64,000 bases of DNA, taken from NCBI GenBank assembly GCA_946902985.2, contig OX336398.1, positions 235,894,362 to 235,958,361 of the forward strand, written 5' to 3'. Positions 45,614 to 57,542 of the stretch are shown here, piece by piece. Position 1 is the stretch's first letter. Every line of letters starts with the position of its first letter. Below the pieces are notes generated by a model, which saw only the letters and a list, made by a program, of their open reading frames with translations, searched no databases and had not been told where the DNA came from. The translations under genes and the position numbers were made by a program. This stretch comes from Meconema thalassinum. Lineage: Eukaryota; Arthropoda; Insecta; Orthoptera; Tettigoniidae.

Positions 45614-48161
45614 CTAGCTGACCCGGCAAACGTTGTCCTGCCAATCAAAGAAAGTGTTGTAACTTTGTTTCTTGAAGTGCTTTTGGATACACAATATTTT
45701 TTTCAATTTCTGTTAACTGCCTCTAAACTATCGTGAAATGAATTAACTAATCTAGAAACATTCGTGGGAGCGTGCACAACAACTCTCCAACGTTTCATCG
45801 CAATTGGATAAATGGTATAAAACGCACACGGGATTTTCTTTAAATGTTTCGTGCGCTGTCACTCATTTGTTGAATCTACTCGTGCTCTACCAACTGTGAA
45901 ATTGATTTACTAAGTTAGAAAGCTTCACGTAAGTATACACAACAACTCCTCAAAGTTTCATCGGAATCGTTTTTTTTAACGATTCGCGTGCCGTTACTCA
46001 TTTGTTGAATCTACTCATGCACTACCTATTGTAAAATAGATTTACTAAGCCTGAAACCTTCTCTGGAGTGTACTCAATCATACACCTAGGTTTCATCGCA
46101 ATCGGGTGAATGACATATGACCGCATACGCGACATTGTGGAAACGATTCACGCGCCGTCGCTCATTTGTTGAATCTACTCGTGCGCTACTTATTAAAAAC
46201 TGGATTTACTAATCCAGAAACCTTTCCTGGAGTGTAAACAACAATTCACCAAAGTTTCGTCGTAATCGGATAAATGGTATATGAACGCATACAGGACTAT
46301 ATTGAAACGATTCGCGCGCCATCGCACATTTGTTGAATCTACTCGTGCGCTACCTATTATAAAATGAATTTACTGAGCCAGAAACCTTTACTGAAGTGTA
46401 CACAACAATTCACCAAAGTTTCATCGCAATCGGATAAATGGTATATGGACGCATATGGTACTTTGTTGAAATGATTCGCGTGCCGTCACACATTTGTTGA
46501 ATCTACTCGTGCGCTACCAATTGTAAAATGGATTTCTTAAGCCAGAAACCTTCCGTAGGGTGTACACAACATCTCACCCAAGTTTCATCGTAATCGGACG
46601 AATGGTATTTGAACGCATACGGGACCTTATTGAAACGCTTCGCGAGTCGTCGCTCATTTGTTGAATCGACTCGTGCACAACCTCCTGTGAAATGGATTTA
46701 CTAAGTTAGAAACCCTCATGTAAGTGTACGCAACATCTCACCCATGTTTCATTGCAATCGGATGAATGGTATATGAACGCATACGGGACTTAGTTTAAAC
46801 GTTCGCACATCGTCGCTCATTTGTAGAATCTACTCGTGCCCTACGTATTTTAAAATGGATTTACTAATCCAGAAGCCTCTCCTGGAGGGTACACTACATC
46901 TCACCCAAGTTTCATCGCTATCGGACGAATGGTATTTGAACGCATACGGGACCTTGTTGAAACGCTTCGCACGTCGCCGCTCATTTCTTGAATCTACTCG
47001 TGCGCAACCTCCTGTGAAATAGATTTACTAAGTTAGAAACCTTCACGTAAGTGTACACAACAACTCATCAATGTTTCATCTCAATCGATGAATGGTATAT
47101 AAACTTATACGGGATTTTGTTGAAACGCTTCGCGCGGCGTCACTCATTCGTTGAATCTAGTCGTGCGCTACCTATTGTAAAATTAATTTACTAAGCCAGA
47201 AGCCTTCCCTGGAGTGCACACAACATATCACTCAAGTTTCATCGCTATCGGACGAATGGTATTTGAACGTATACGGGACCTTTTTGAAACGCTTCGTGCG
47301 TCGGCGCTCATTTGTTTAATCTACTCGTGCTTAACCTCCTGTGAAATGGATTTACTAAGTTAGAAACCTTCACGTAAGTGTACACAACAACTCATCAAAG
47401 TTTCATCGCAATCGATGAATGGTATATAAACTTATACGGGATTTTGTTGAAATATTTCGCGCGTCGTCGCTCATTTGTTGAATCTACTCGTGCGCTACCT
47501 ATAGTAAAATGAATTTGCTAAGCCAGAAGCCTTCCCTGGAGCGTACACAACATCTCACCCAAGTTTCATCGCTATCGGACGAATGGTATTTGAACGCATA
47601 CGGGACCTTTTTGAAACGCTTCGCGCGTCGTCGCTCATTTGTTGAATCTAGTCGTGCGCTATCTGTTGTAAAATGGATTTACCTTCCCTGGAGTGCACTC
47701 AACATCTCACCCAAGTTTCATCGCAATCGGATGAATGGTATATGAACGCATACGGAACTTTGAAACGCTCTAACGTGCAGAGACAAACAGAATTCGACAT
47801 CACTGCCACCTTTGGTATAAAACACAACTTTCCGCCATGGGCGGAGTATTTGTTATGGCGGTAGTTGCACAGGTTGCGACCAGGTGGCTCTACGTGCAGA
47901 GACACACAGTCCAAAAGGACCACTTTTCACTAAGGCTAGCGGTTTCCATGACGACTGTTTATGACTGTATATTGTGGTTCTAAATTTGTGTGTAAATTGT
48001 GGTTCTAAAATTCTAAAATTTCACCTATCTGGTCAAATTGTGAATCTAAACCATACATTGGCCCACCCTAACATTCATACAAAATTTCATCAAAATCGGC
48101 CCAGGCGTTTAGGAGGAGTTCAGTCACATACACACGTGTCGAAAAATTATATATATAAAGA
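45614..48161 (-). mobile_element. Non-autonomous Helitron A
   Basis: Minus-strand start TCTTTATATATATAATT at 48161 and minus-strand end ...TTTGCCGGGTCAGCTAG at 45614, followed by host T. The 3' end has a GGCA...TGCC hairpin before CTAG. The interior is about twelve tandem units of about 163 bp, each with 'catttgttgaatctactcgtgc', 'tggatttactaag' and 'gtttcatcgcaatcgga'. There is no Rep/helicase. It abuts Helitron B head to tail. Confidence 0.85.
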
Positions 48162-48281
48162 CAAGCTGACCCGGCAGACGTTGTCCTGCCAATCAAAGAA
48201 AGTGTTGTAACTTTGTTCCTTGAAGTGCTTTTGGATACACAATATTTTTTAAAATTTCTGTTAACTGCCTCTAAACTATCG

Positions 48282-51200
48282 TGAATTCAATTTATTTAAT
48301 CGTATGGTGAATTACATAAAAACAAATCACAAATCCAAGTTCAAGTTTTGGAGCCATTCCACAGTACATTCTCGAAGATGAAACAGATCACTAGGGCTCC
48401 CGGAGTAGGCGTGTAGAGGGCAGCGCTGGATGATATGGTCAATGGTCTGTTCCTCCTCATTGCATTGACACAATGGGGAATCTATCCAACCCCACTTATG
48501 GCATAGGTAGTTGCAACGGCCGTGCCTGGTTCTCAGTCTATTGAGGCGACACCATAATTTTCTAGGAAGGTCAAATCCTTGTATTTTTACCGTTGGGTTG
48601 ATCTCCTGGGCACTAGTCCCAGACGTTGAGTTTGACCACTCGTCCTGCCAGCATTGGTTTAGGTTGAATCGATTTGCCAGGAGTTGGTCGGCCAATAAAC
48701 TGGTTGGTCTCCTCGAATGAAGTCGCTTCGGTGGTGGGTGGCAGAACTCCTGGTGTATTGGTAATGAGGGAGAAGCATAGATCTTCTTTGCTTCTCTGAC
48801 CAGAGCTTCCTTCCTCCTCAGGTGAGGTGGTGGAATGTGGCTGAGTACTGGTAGCCAGTGGCGAGGGGTTGATTTTATGGTGCCGGTTATGCAACGCATA
48901 GTATAATTCAGCTTGGTATCCACTTTATGCACATGTGCACTTTCCAACCATACTGGAGCACAGTATTCCGCTGCAGAATAGACTAGACTGATACCTGTTA
49001 GTCTTAAGCAGTCCGCCGTGGCTCCCCATGAACTACCGCAAAGCTTGTGCAGGATGTTATTTCTGGTGGAAATTTTGTGAGAGAGCTTGGTGAGGTGTTC
49101 TTTGTAGCTCAAAGTTCGGTCCAGGGTGACACCTAGGTATTTCGGGAATGGGTTGTACTTCAGTTTTTCACCACGGAATACAACATTTGGCTTGTAGTTT
49201 GCTAGTCGGTTGACAAGATGGAAGCATGAAACCTCTGTCTTAGACATACTTGGGATCAGTCGCCAGGACTTGAAGAACGTTGACATTTTCTCCAGATCGG
49301 TTGTAAGAGTGCCTTCTGCATCTTCAAAAGTTCTGCTTTGAGTTACCAGTGCAATGTCATCTGCGTAAATGAACTTAGTAGCTGTTGTTGGTGGCAAGTC
49401 ATGAATGTACAGATTGAATAGAACTGGGGCCAAAACTGATCCTTGGGGTAGACCATTATTTAGTTTCCTTTTGCGACTTTTAGCATCATCTAGAAATACT
49501 ACGAACTCTCTTTCACAAAGCATGTTGGAGATAAGATTTGCCATTTCCAAACAGGGGATAGCTTCCAGCACTTTGAGGATCAGTCCATGTCGCCAGACAG
49601 TATCATATGCGCTAGTCAGGTCGATAAAGACAGCTGTTGATTTTAGCTTCTTTTGAAACCCTGCTTCAATGTGAGTGGTGAGGGCCAAGACTTGATCAGT
49701 ACAGCTTCGGTTTTTCCTGAATCCAGCTTGTTCTGGTGGGGTTACAGCTTCAATGAGTGGTGCTATCCTGGCAAGAAGGACGCGTTCTAAAAGTTTATAA
49801 ATGCAGCTAAGAAGTGCTATTGGACGGTAGTTTTCAGGTCTCTGCTCCTACTTGCCAGGTTTAAGAAGGGCGATCACCTTTGACCGTTTAAACTGCTTTG
49901 GTAGGTTGTTAGTCTGAAGGGTGAAAGTAAAAAGTGAAGTAAGCCAGCTGATGCTATGTGGACCCATGTTTCTCAGGAATTCATTATAGATGCCATCTGG
50001 ACCAGCAGCTTTACCAGTTTTCAACATCTTGATAGCGGTTTCAACTTCCTGAACAGAAAATGGCCTAGACAGTTTCTCATTCTTCTGAGTTCTACGTTTG
50101 AGTTCGGTGAGCTTTTGTTTCACTGTTTTCGTGTGACATTTATCTCTTTTGGATCGTGTAATGTCCACCATTCTATTTGCAATGGCATCTGGGCTCAAGT
50201 TAGTATACTGATTTTTGGAGACATGTTTTCCAGTAAGACGATTTAAGGCTCTCCAAGCCTTTCTGCTCGATTTCGCGAAGTCCATGTTTTTCACTGTTTC
50301 TTCCCACTTTTGTTTCCTATTCTTCTCTAGTGATTGTAGAAGCTTCGAACCAACTTCATGATTGCCTGTTGTTAGATATTCTTCGTATAGCGCCTCGCTT
50401 TCAGGATTCCAGCCTGGCACATAGTCTTTTCTGAAACCTCTCGGGATGTTTAATTTAGCAGCTGAAATTACTAGGTTAACGAAGTCATCATAGTTATTGG
50501 CAATTGGCTCTAGTTTTGAATCAAATAGCTTCCGATCAAGATCTTCAGAGAATTTGTCCCAATTTGCACGGTTGAAATTCCACCTGGGTAGAGGTACTGA
50601 GTTCACCAGGGGTATCTTCGTGCCAGTTTCCAGAAGAACTGGTCAGTGTTGGCTGTTTGGGAAGTTAGACAGTATTTCACGTGCAGTGTTAAGAGGCTGA
50701 TCAAGACAATCCTTGGACACAAATGTTAGGTCGGGATTGTAGTCTCTTCCCCAACGAGCAGAATGGAAGGAGCCTTTGTCTTTCGCGTCAAAAACTAGAT
50801 GCAGATCGGATATTTCTGCCCATTGAGTTAGTACCTCGCCGTCATCATCTACTGTGTCATACCGCCAGTTTGTGTGGTGGCTATTAAAATCCCCAGTATA
50901 AATGCAGGGATGGTTGAAGGTGGGCAAAACTTTCGAAGTCCATCTGATGCAAGGAGGCTTGTACACATTAACGACGATTAGGTCATTAATTTTTACTACT
51001 ATAGAGAAGATAAGATCTTTGTCACTCGATTCAACAACTTGTACTCCAGTCAGGCCAGATTTGGCGTAAGTGGCAATTCCATACTGTTGGTGATGGATGG
51101 CTTCAACTAATGTATAGCCCGGTATTTGTCCTCTTCTAGCAAGGTCCTGTTCATCTTTTGTGTGTGTCTCCTGAATGTTGACTATATCAATGTTGAGGCT

Positions 51201-51463
51201 ATTAAGCTGTTTGTGGAGGTAGTCACACTTGGCAGAACTTATGCCTTCAATATTTAGTTGGAGAATGCGGACGGAAGGTCCAATGTCTATGGCTTGGTGG
51301 TTCTGAAAAGAACCGTTATAACGAAGAGTTTGAGACATTGTAATCTGTTCAGTTTCACCGTATGTCGTTGTTGCTCGCTTAGCACCACCCAGGGGACACG
51401 TGCAGGGCAAATTATAGGTAACTCCTGCGGACGTGAGCAACGGTCATCCCCCTGAATTCAATT
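48282..51463 (-). mobile_element. Jockey/I-group LINE in Helitron B
   Basis: The 11-bp TGAATTCAATT is duplicated at 48282-48292 and 51453-51463, enclosing 48293-51452. The element has one long reading frame encoding endonuclease and RT, with almost no 5' leader and no ORF1 seen, so it is either 5'-truncated just upstream of ORF2 or a single-ORF family. The 3' end is short and T/A-rich without a long poly(A). Confidence 0.85.
48327..51440 (-). pseudogene. LINE ORF2: AP endonuclease + reverse transcriptase, two nonsense codons
   Basis: One continuous 1038-codon frame is broken only by TGA at 50643-50645 and TAG at 49848-49850. The N-terminal APE-type endonuclease shows N-I-E-G, Q-E-T-H, V-Y-K-P-P and G-D-F-N-S-H. 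The RT shows G-K-A-A-G-P-D-G-I, G-F-R-K-N-R-S-C, F-I-D-L-T-S-A-Y-D, G-L-P-Q-G-S-V-L-A-P and Y-A-D-D (near 49360). The C-terminal C-x-C...H-x4-C cluster is near 48430-48500. Nicking plus target-primed reverse transcription is the family role. The likely initiator is the ATG of M-S-Q-T-L rather than the first Met. The TGA replaces a codon expected to be Arg (CGA to TGA decay). Confidence 0.9.
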
Positions 51464-51644
51464 AACTACTTTAGAAACATTCGATGGAGCGTGCACAACA
51501 ACTCTCCAAAGTTTTATCGCAAACGGATAAATGGCATTTAACGTATACGAGATCTGGTTTAAATGATTCGTGCGTTGTCACTCATTTGTTGAATCTACTC
51601 GTGCTCTACTAACTGTGAAATGGATTTACTAAGTTAGAAAGCTT

Positions 51645-52127
51645 CTATGCCCAAGATAGCGGGTTCAAAACTGGCCGAAGCCGTCGGATTTATTTTAAGA
51701 GCGTTAAAATCCCTCAGTATGCCTTCCTTCGGAGGGGAAGTAAAGCCGGCGGTCCCATGTCATAGATTTATGGCATGTTAAAGAACCTTCCACTAATTGC
51801 ACCTGTGTGAAGCTAAATTGGATAGGTTAGGAATGTAAACAACGCTCTTAGGTTTCTATGTTCGTTGCCAAGAGCCGACTGCGGTGGTGTCTAGTAGGTA
51901 AGTTCTGAACTTGGCCTAGTAATCGTTGACGGTGGCGCTTGGCGGCAAAAGTAGGAACTATTTGAAAAATTCTATGTTGCAGTACTTAAATTGAAAAAAC
52001 AGATAACACACACTAATACAGTCATCACAATTAACACCGGTTATCTGACAGATTCTACACACACCCAAAGTACACGGGGCTACATGACCGCGTTGTCGAA
52101 GCCCCTAAACTTAAGAACCAACCAACC
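51645..52127 (+). mobile_element. tRNA-derived SINE sharing a LINE tail
   Basis: It has a tRNA-like T-arm/B-box (GGTTCAAAACTGG at about 51662) followed by the 3' segment that also follows the LINE C-terminus at 4541-5004, ending in (CCAA)n. It sits inside Helitron B and has replaced or deleted a few bases of the host repeat unit. Confidence 0.7.
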
Positions 52128-53504
52128 AACTCATCAAAGTTTCATCGCAATCGATGAATAGTATATGAACGCATACAGGATATTGTTGGAACGCATCGCG
52201 CGTCGTCACTCATTTGTTACATCTACTCATGCGCTACCAATATTGTAAAATGGATTTACCAAGTTGAACACCTTCCCTGGCGTGTACACAACAACTCATC
52301 AAAGTTTCATCGGAATCGGATGAATGACATATGAACGAATACGTGATTTTCTTTAAACGATTCACGTGCCGTCACTCATTTGTTGAATCTACTCATGCGC
52401 TATCTATTGTAAAATTGATTTACTAAGCCAGAAGCCTTCCCTGGAGTGTACACAACATCTCACCCAAGTTTCATCGCTATCGGACGAATGGTATTTGAAC
52501 GCATACGGAACCTTTTTGAAACGCTTGGTGCGTCGTCGCTCATTTGTTGAATCAACTCCTGCGAAACCTCCTGTAAAATGGATTTACTAAGTTAGAAACC
52601 CTCACGTAAGTGTACACAACATCTCACCCAAGTTTCATTGCAATCGGATGAATGGTATATGAACGCATACGGGACGTTGATTATAAGTTCGCGCGTCGTT
52701 GCTCATTTGTTGAATCTACTCGTGAGCTACCTATTGTAAAATGGATTTACTAAGTTAGAAACCATCACGTAAGTGTACACAACCTCTCACCCAAGTTTTA
52801 TCGCTATCGGACGAATGGTATTTGAACGCATACGGGACTTTGTTGAAACGCTTCGCACGTCGCCGCTCATTTGTTGAATCTACTCGTGCGCAACCTCCTG
52901 TGAAATGGTTACTAAGTTAGAAGCCTTCACTTAAGTGTACACAACGACTCATCAAAGTTTCATCTCAATCTATGAATGGAATATAAACTCATACGGAATT
53001 TTGTTGGAACGCTTCGCGCTTCGTCACTCATTTGTTGAATCTAGTCGTGCGCTACCTAATGTGAAATTGATTTACTAAGCCAGAAGCCTTCCCTGGAGTG
53101 TATACTACATCTCACCCAAGTTTCATCGCTATCGGACGAATGGTATTTGAACGCATACGGGACCTTTTTGAAACGCTTCGCGTGTCGTCGCTCATTTGTT
53201 GAATCTATTCGTGCGCTATCTATTGTAAAATGGATTTACTAAGCCAAACACCTTCCCTGGAGCTCCCTCAATATATCACCCAAGTTTCATGGCAATCGGA
53301 TGGATGGTATATATTGTGGTTCTAAAATTGTGTGTAAATTGTGGTTCTAAAATTGTGTTCATTCCACCTACCGGGTCACATTGTGAATCTAAACCATACA
53401 TGGACCCAGCCTAATATACATACCAAATTCCATCAAAATCGGTTCAGTCGTTTAGGAGGAGTTTAGTCACATACACACGTGTCGAAGAATTATATATATA
53501 AAGA

Positions 53505-55740
53505 TAGCAACCAAATTTAAGGAAATCTACCAAAAAGCATCTTACATAACAACTCGTAAACACAGAAAAAGCAAACAATGGTTCACTTATGACCTAAAAA
53601 TACAATGTAAGGAAAGAGACAGACTTTACAAAACAATGCTCAGAAACAAGGATAATATTACAATAAAAAATGAATACAAAGCTTTCAGAAACAAATTAAA
53701 TAAGCTAATAAACAAAACAAAACATCAATATTTTAAAAATAAGATAAATAGTTCCAAAAACGATAATAAAGGAATGTGGAAAGTCATTAATGATATAACA
53801 GGTCGGAAAACACAAACTGTCAATGAAGTCATAAACAAACATTTAATATTACATTATACTAACGAAGTGATAGTCAATAAATTCATCAATACCTTTAGTG
53901 AAAAAATAAGCAGCCTAGCTCATAACTGTAGTATCAACATATGGCAATCAAATAGAAACACATTAATGAATTCCTTTACATTACTTGAAACTGATGAATA
54001 TGAAATAGAAAACATAATTAAGGAATTAAAAACAGACAAATCGCCTGGGGTAGACAATATACGATTGAAAGACATAAAGGCAACATCCAAAAAAACTATA
54101 CCAATCATAACACATCTCATAAACAAGATATTCGAATCAGGCATAATACCAAAATATCTGAAATACACAATTATTAAACCAATATATAAGAATGGCGATC
54201 ACTTAGACTTTGGCAACTACAGACCAATATGCATTTTATCAATCCTCCACAAAATAATGGAAAAATGCTTGGATAAGAGATTGAAGAATTTCCTAAATAA
54301 ATATGATATTTTAAAGGGACACCTATACGGTTTTAGGAAGGGGAAAAGTACTGAACTACTCCTGGCTGAATTTGCCAATGTATTAAATAATGCCTTAAAT
54401 AAGAACAATCACATAATGGTACTTTTTCTTGACTTTTCTAAAGCATTTGACACAATAAATCACAATAAACTACTTGCTAAATTACACGATATTGGAATAA
54501 GAGGCACGACTTACAAACTATTTGAAAGCTATCTGAAAAACAGGGAAATGGCAGTTATGGTCAATAACACTATCAGTGACGCAGTAGAAGGAACACAAGG
54601 TATCCCTCAAGGCAGCATTATTTCACCTACACTATATAACCTGTTCGTAAACGACATGAATGAAGCCATTAAACACAGTAAAATATTTATTTATGCTGAT
54701 GACACCACTATATATACCATACATAAAGACTCTAAAACAGCTTTTGAGAGACTTCAAGAAGACTTCAATAACATCACAAGATGGTGTTATGACAATAATT
54801 TGTATATAAATACAACCAAATCTAAAATAATGCACATCAGAGTTGATCACTTCACACAAGAAAAATACAAACTAACGCACCACAGCTTATCATGCATACA
54901 CCAAAACATCCTAGCAGGTTGCAAATGTAACACCTTCATAAATAGTACTTCGACACAAAAATACCTAGGAATTACCCTTGATGAACACTTTAAAATGAAC
55001 ACACACACAGTAAACATAATAAAAAACCTAAGAGCAAACCTCTACATCTTCTACAATCACCGATTTTATGTAGATAGGAAAACTTACAAAACAATTTACA
55101 GTGCTCTGATTGAAAGCAAATTAAGATATGCTATAGCAGCTTGGGGAAATCAAAACACAACTTTAATTAATAATCTTCAAGATAGCCAAAACAGGTTCTT
55201 TAAATATTTCACTGTTATCCCTTATTTTAATATTAAAGAGTTGTTTCAAATTACTGTACTGAATCTCTACTACCATGATCCAAGATTCAGGCAAAAGGTC
55301 TCTCACAACATACAAACAAGAGCCATAACAAGTACTAAACATGTTAAGCCTTTATGTATAAATAGCTATGGTTTCAAGAGACTAAATTATATTATACCAT
55401 CATTACTTAATGAACTACCACCTGGACTGACAAACATTAACAGCAAACAACTAGCTATAAGTCGCATTAAAAAATATTACTTAACCAAACATTAACTCAT
55501 AACATAAATTTATTAATATAACTACCATAGTGTAATTTTTTGTATCTTTAATTATTTACATTAATATTTTATCATTAACATTACAAAAAAAATGCATGCA
55601 GTCTTGTTCTGAAATATAATCTATATATATTGTAAATAATAATTAATATGTCTCACAGATAATCTGTACTGTCATCAGATTCGTGAGACATATCACAATA
55701 ATGTAACATAAATAGTATTTAATAAATAAATAAAATTAAA
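53505..55740 (+). mobile_element. CR1/L2-like LINE, main piece
   Basis: Continues 45518-45613. It contains the RT ORF, then a 240-bp A/T-rich 3' UTR ending near 'aataaataaaattaaaatt'. Its A+T-rich codon use contrasts with the GC-rich Tc1 and right-edge LINE frames. Confidence 0.8.
53507..55495 (+). CDS. Non-LTR reverse transcriptase (CR1/L2-like), 5'-truncated
   Basis: The frame is open from the Helitron junction to the stop at 55495 with no internal stop (662 codons; first ATG at 53636). RT blocks are visible: K-S-P-G-V-D-N-I, F-G-N-Y-R-P-I-C, G-F-R-K-G-K-S-T, F-L-D-F-S-K-A-F-D-T-I, G-I-P-Q-G-S-I-I-S-P and Y-A-D-D-T (54692-54703), followed by Y-L-G-I-T-L-D. The endonuclease is missing because the insertion is truncated at 45518. 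Family role: target-primed reverse transcription. Without a promoter or endonuclease it is unlikely to be functional even though the frame is intact. Confidence 0.85.
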   Translation, partial: ATKFKEIYQKASYITTRKHRKSKQWFTYDLKIQCKERDRLYKTMLRNKDNITIKNEYKAFRNKLNKLINKTKHQYFKNKINSSKNDNKGMWKVINDITGRKTQTVNEVINKHLILHYTNEVIVNKFINTFSEKISSLAHNCSINIWQSNRNTLMNSFTLLETDEYEIENIIKELKTDKSPGVDNIRLKDIKATSKKTIPIITHLINKIFESGIIPKYLKYTIIKPIYKNGDHLDFGNYRPICILSILHKIMEKCLDKRLKNFLNKYDILKGHLYGFRKGKSTELLLAEFANVLNNALNKNNHIMVLFLDFSKAFDTINHNKLLAKLHDIGIRGTTYKLFESYLKNREMAVMVNNTISDAVEGTQGIPQGSIISPTLYNLFVNDMNEAIKHSKIFIYADDTTIYTIHKDSKTAFERLQEDFNNITRWCYDNNLYINTTKSKIMHIRVDHFTQEKYKLTHHSLSCIHQNILAGCKCNTFINSTSTQKYLGITLDEHFKMNTHTVNIIKNLRANLYIFYNHRFYVDRKTYKTIYSALIESKLRYAIAAWGNQNTTLINNLQDSQNRFFKYFTVIPYFNIKELFQITVLNLYYHDPRFRQKVSHNIQTRAITSTKHVKPLCINSYGFKRLNYIIPSLLNELPPGLTNINSKQLAISRIKKYYLTKH

Positions 55741-55979
55741 ATTAAATTTTCTTTTCCTTTCTTTCTTTCCTCCTTCGGCTTTTCCCAATTAATTGGGGTC
55801 GCCGGAGCCATTCAGGCTCATTTTGGTTTTGGCCGGGGATTTAAGGCCGGATGCCCTTCCTGACGCCACGTGATTTTTCAGGTGAAAATTCCACCCTGCT
55901 GTCACCGGGATTCGAACACCGGCCGTCCGGGTGAAAGACGAGCAGCTAAGCCATTACGCCATCACGCTCCCCTAAATTA
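55741..55979 (-). mobile_element. tRNA-derived SINE with RTE-like tail
   Basis: On the minus strand: head GTAATGGCTTAGCTGCTCG with B-box GGTGTTCGAATCCCGG, then GCGTCAGGAAGGGCATCCGG, a block found at the 3' ends of many RTE-type LINEs and their SINEs. A/T-rich direct repeats (AAATTAAAATTAAATT) flank it on both sides. Confidence 0.75.
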
Positions 55980-56037
55980 AAATTAAATTAAATTAAATTA
56001 AAAAATTAAAATTAAATTATTATTATTATTATTAATC

Positions 56038-56075
<38 letters not shown>
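56038..56075. repeat. (ATT)n microsatellite
   Basis: About twelve ATT units, preceded by AAATT repeats. Probably an SINE tail. Confidence 0.9.
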
Positions 56076-56079
56076 CTTT

Positions 56080-56235
56080 TACGGTGGGTGAGTGTTTATC
56101 GTGTCGGGCTACCAACCCAAAGCTTGCAGGTTCGCTCCTGGCCATGGTAGGTGATTTTTCGAAGGGCGACATAAATCATAGCACGCATGTCATACGATGT
56201 TAGCATGTTAAAGAACCCATTTGAATTCAGTAGGC
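56080..56235 (+). mobile_element. tRNA-derived SINE relic
   Basis: It has a tRNA-like head 'gtgggtgagtgtttatcgtg' with a B-box-like GGTTCGCTCCTGG, then the common SINE block 'gcatgttaaagaaccc'. No clear target duplication. Confidence 0.55.
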
Positions 56236-56451
56236 CGTGTTCGTAATGGCAAAATTAATCTCGGGATTTTCCGCCAACACAATAGTTCCTCCTTTCTCTA
56301 CTAGAAAGCGCTATAGTGTCAAGGAGTGTAGATATCTAACCTTCTTGACTTTCATAGCGCTCCAAGGAACAACAATATTTGACACGCATGCTGCCCTCAG
56401 GGTGTCAAATAAGAAAGTTTGCACCCGGCATCCAAAGCCATACAAAATTAA

Positions 56452-56937
56452 TTTATGTTCGACTCTGGCGAAATGTGAATATTATATGTAAAAAAACTGC
56501 ACTATAATGAGGCTCATTATAACACTATTTTTCATTATGATACAGTTTCTCCCACCAATCAAAGCTCAATAAACAGTTGTGAGACCAATTAGGTAAGGGT
56601 AGCATCGCACCTGCGCTCACTTCCATGGCCCCCTATTTTAAATTGCACTGCTTGGCGAGGTATTCCAGGAGACCATTGTATTCTCTGCGTCCCAAGCGTT
56701 CTATTCAGTACATAAAACTGGTTAAATCTCGACAGATATTTATGAATATTTATGTTCGAATATAAAATAGTTATAATAATTATCGTCGAACATAAACAGT
56801 CGTATGCAACTCGCCTATAATCTTAATTAAGACACTCGTATGGAAATTATAAAACTCGCTTCACCCGTTTTATAAACATACTAGTGTCTTAATTATTGCC
56901 ATAATAGGCTCGTTGCATTATGTACTATAAAATTATT
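56452..56937 (-). mobile_element. MITE-like hairpin element, copy C
   Basis: Reverse-oriented relative of 17436-18573, with the same head ('tagtacataatgcaacgagcc' in minus sense), head hairpin, 'cataaatatctgtcgagatt' block and 'gttataatgagcctcattat' tail hairpin. Confidence 0.65.
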
Positions 56938-57542
56938 ATTATTATTTATTTATTTATTCCAGCCAGTCATTAACAATGCTATTTGCATGTACGTACACTT
57001 GTTTATAAATTTCAGACATCTTCTTCAGCTTGTGTGTGTGTTTTAATTAAGGTTCGCTTTATCTCTCGTTTTATTAAAACTAATTCCAGGTAATTTTTTG
57101 TCTTCCTTTTATCTTTCTCTCTCTCTCTCTTTCCCTGTGTGCGCTTTAGAATCACTTTACGTCGGTCGTCCTCCCCACCCCTCTTACCCAGAATGCTATG
57201 CGAACAAACAAGCAAGTAAGGTAGTACACAGTAGCTACAGTATTTTTATGATACAGCGCCCGGGCCCGTATCTTTATACGGTGTACTGGGTAGCCGAGCT
57301 TTTACTGCCTCTGCCTGCTGCTGTATGTAGGAGCGGTCACACCCCCTCCCTCTGTCTACGTCACACTGCGCGCCGTGCCGCGCCGCAGTAAACCGGCCAG
57401 GTAGATACATTAAATGTTTATCATCTGCTAGACGCGTCAGGAATACAGTTTAATGTTAGCCAGTGTCATTATTTGGTCGCAGTTAGAAATATTTCATTGC
57501 AAGCAGAACATGTTATTGTAATATATCTTATATAGGCCTATA
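56938..57542. other. Unassigned, GC-rich patch
   Basis: No gene is supported. 57250-57390 is GC-richer ('gcgcccgggcccg', 'gcgccgtgccgcgcc') than its surroundings and (CT)n lies at 57115-57135. A 97-codon frame (57098-57391) crosses the CT run and has no family features. It could be remnant unique host sequence. Confidence 0.35.

Larger units (their letters stand above)
48162..53504 (-). mobile_element. Non-autonomous Helitron B (interrupted)
   Basis: Minus-strand start TCTTTATATATATAATTC at 53504 after host A; the other end at 48162 reads GGGTCAGCTTG, one base off CTAG. The same 163-bp unit array as Helitron A, about eight recognisable units. It is interrupted by a LINE (48293-51452) and a SINE (about 51645-52127). 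Together with Helitron A it occupies a single A|T target. Confidence 0.8.

Noticed and set aside
45427..45644. Poly-isoleucine frames on both strands
   Set aside because: Translation of (ATT)n; only the last ~32 plus-strand codons belong to the LINE.
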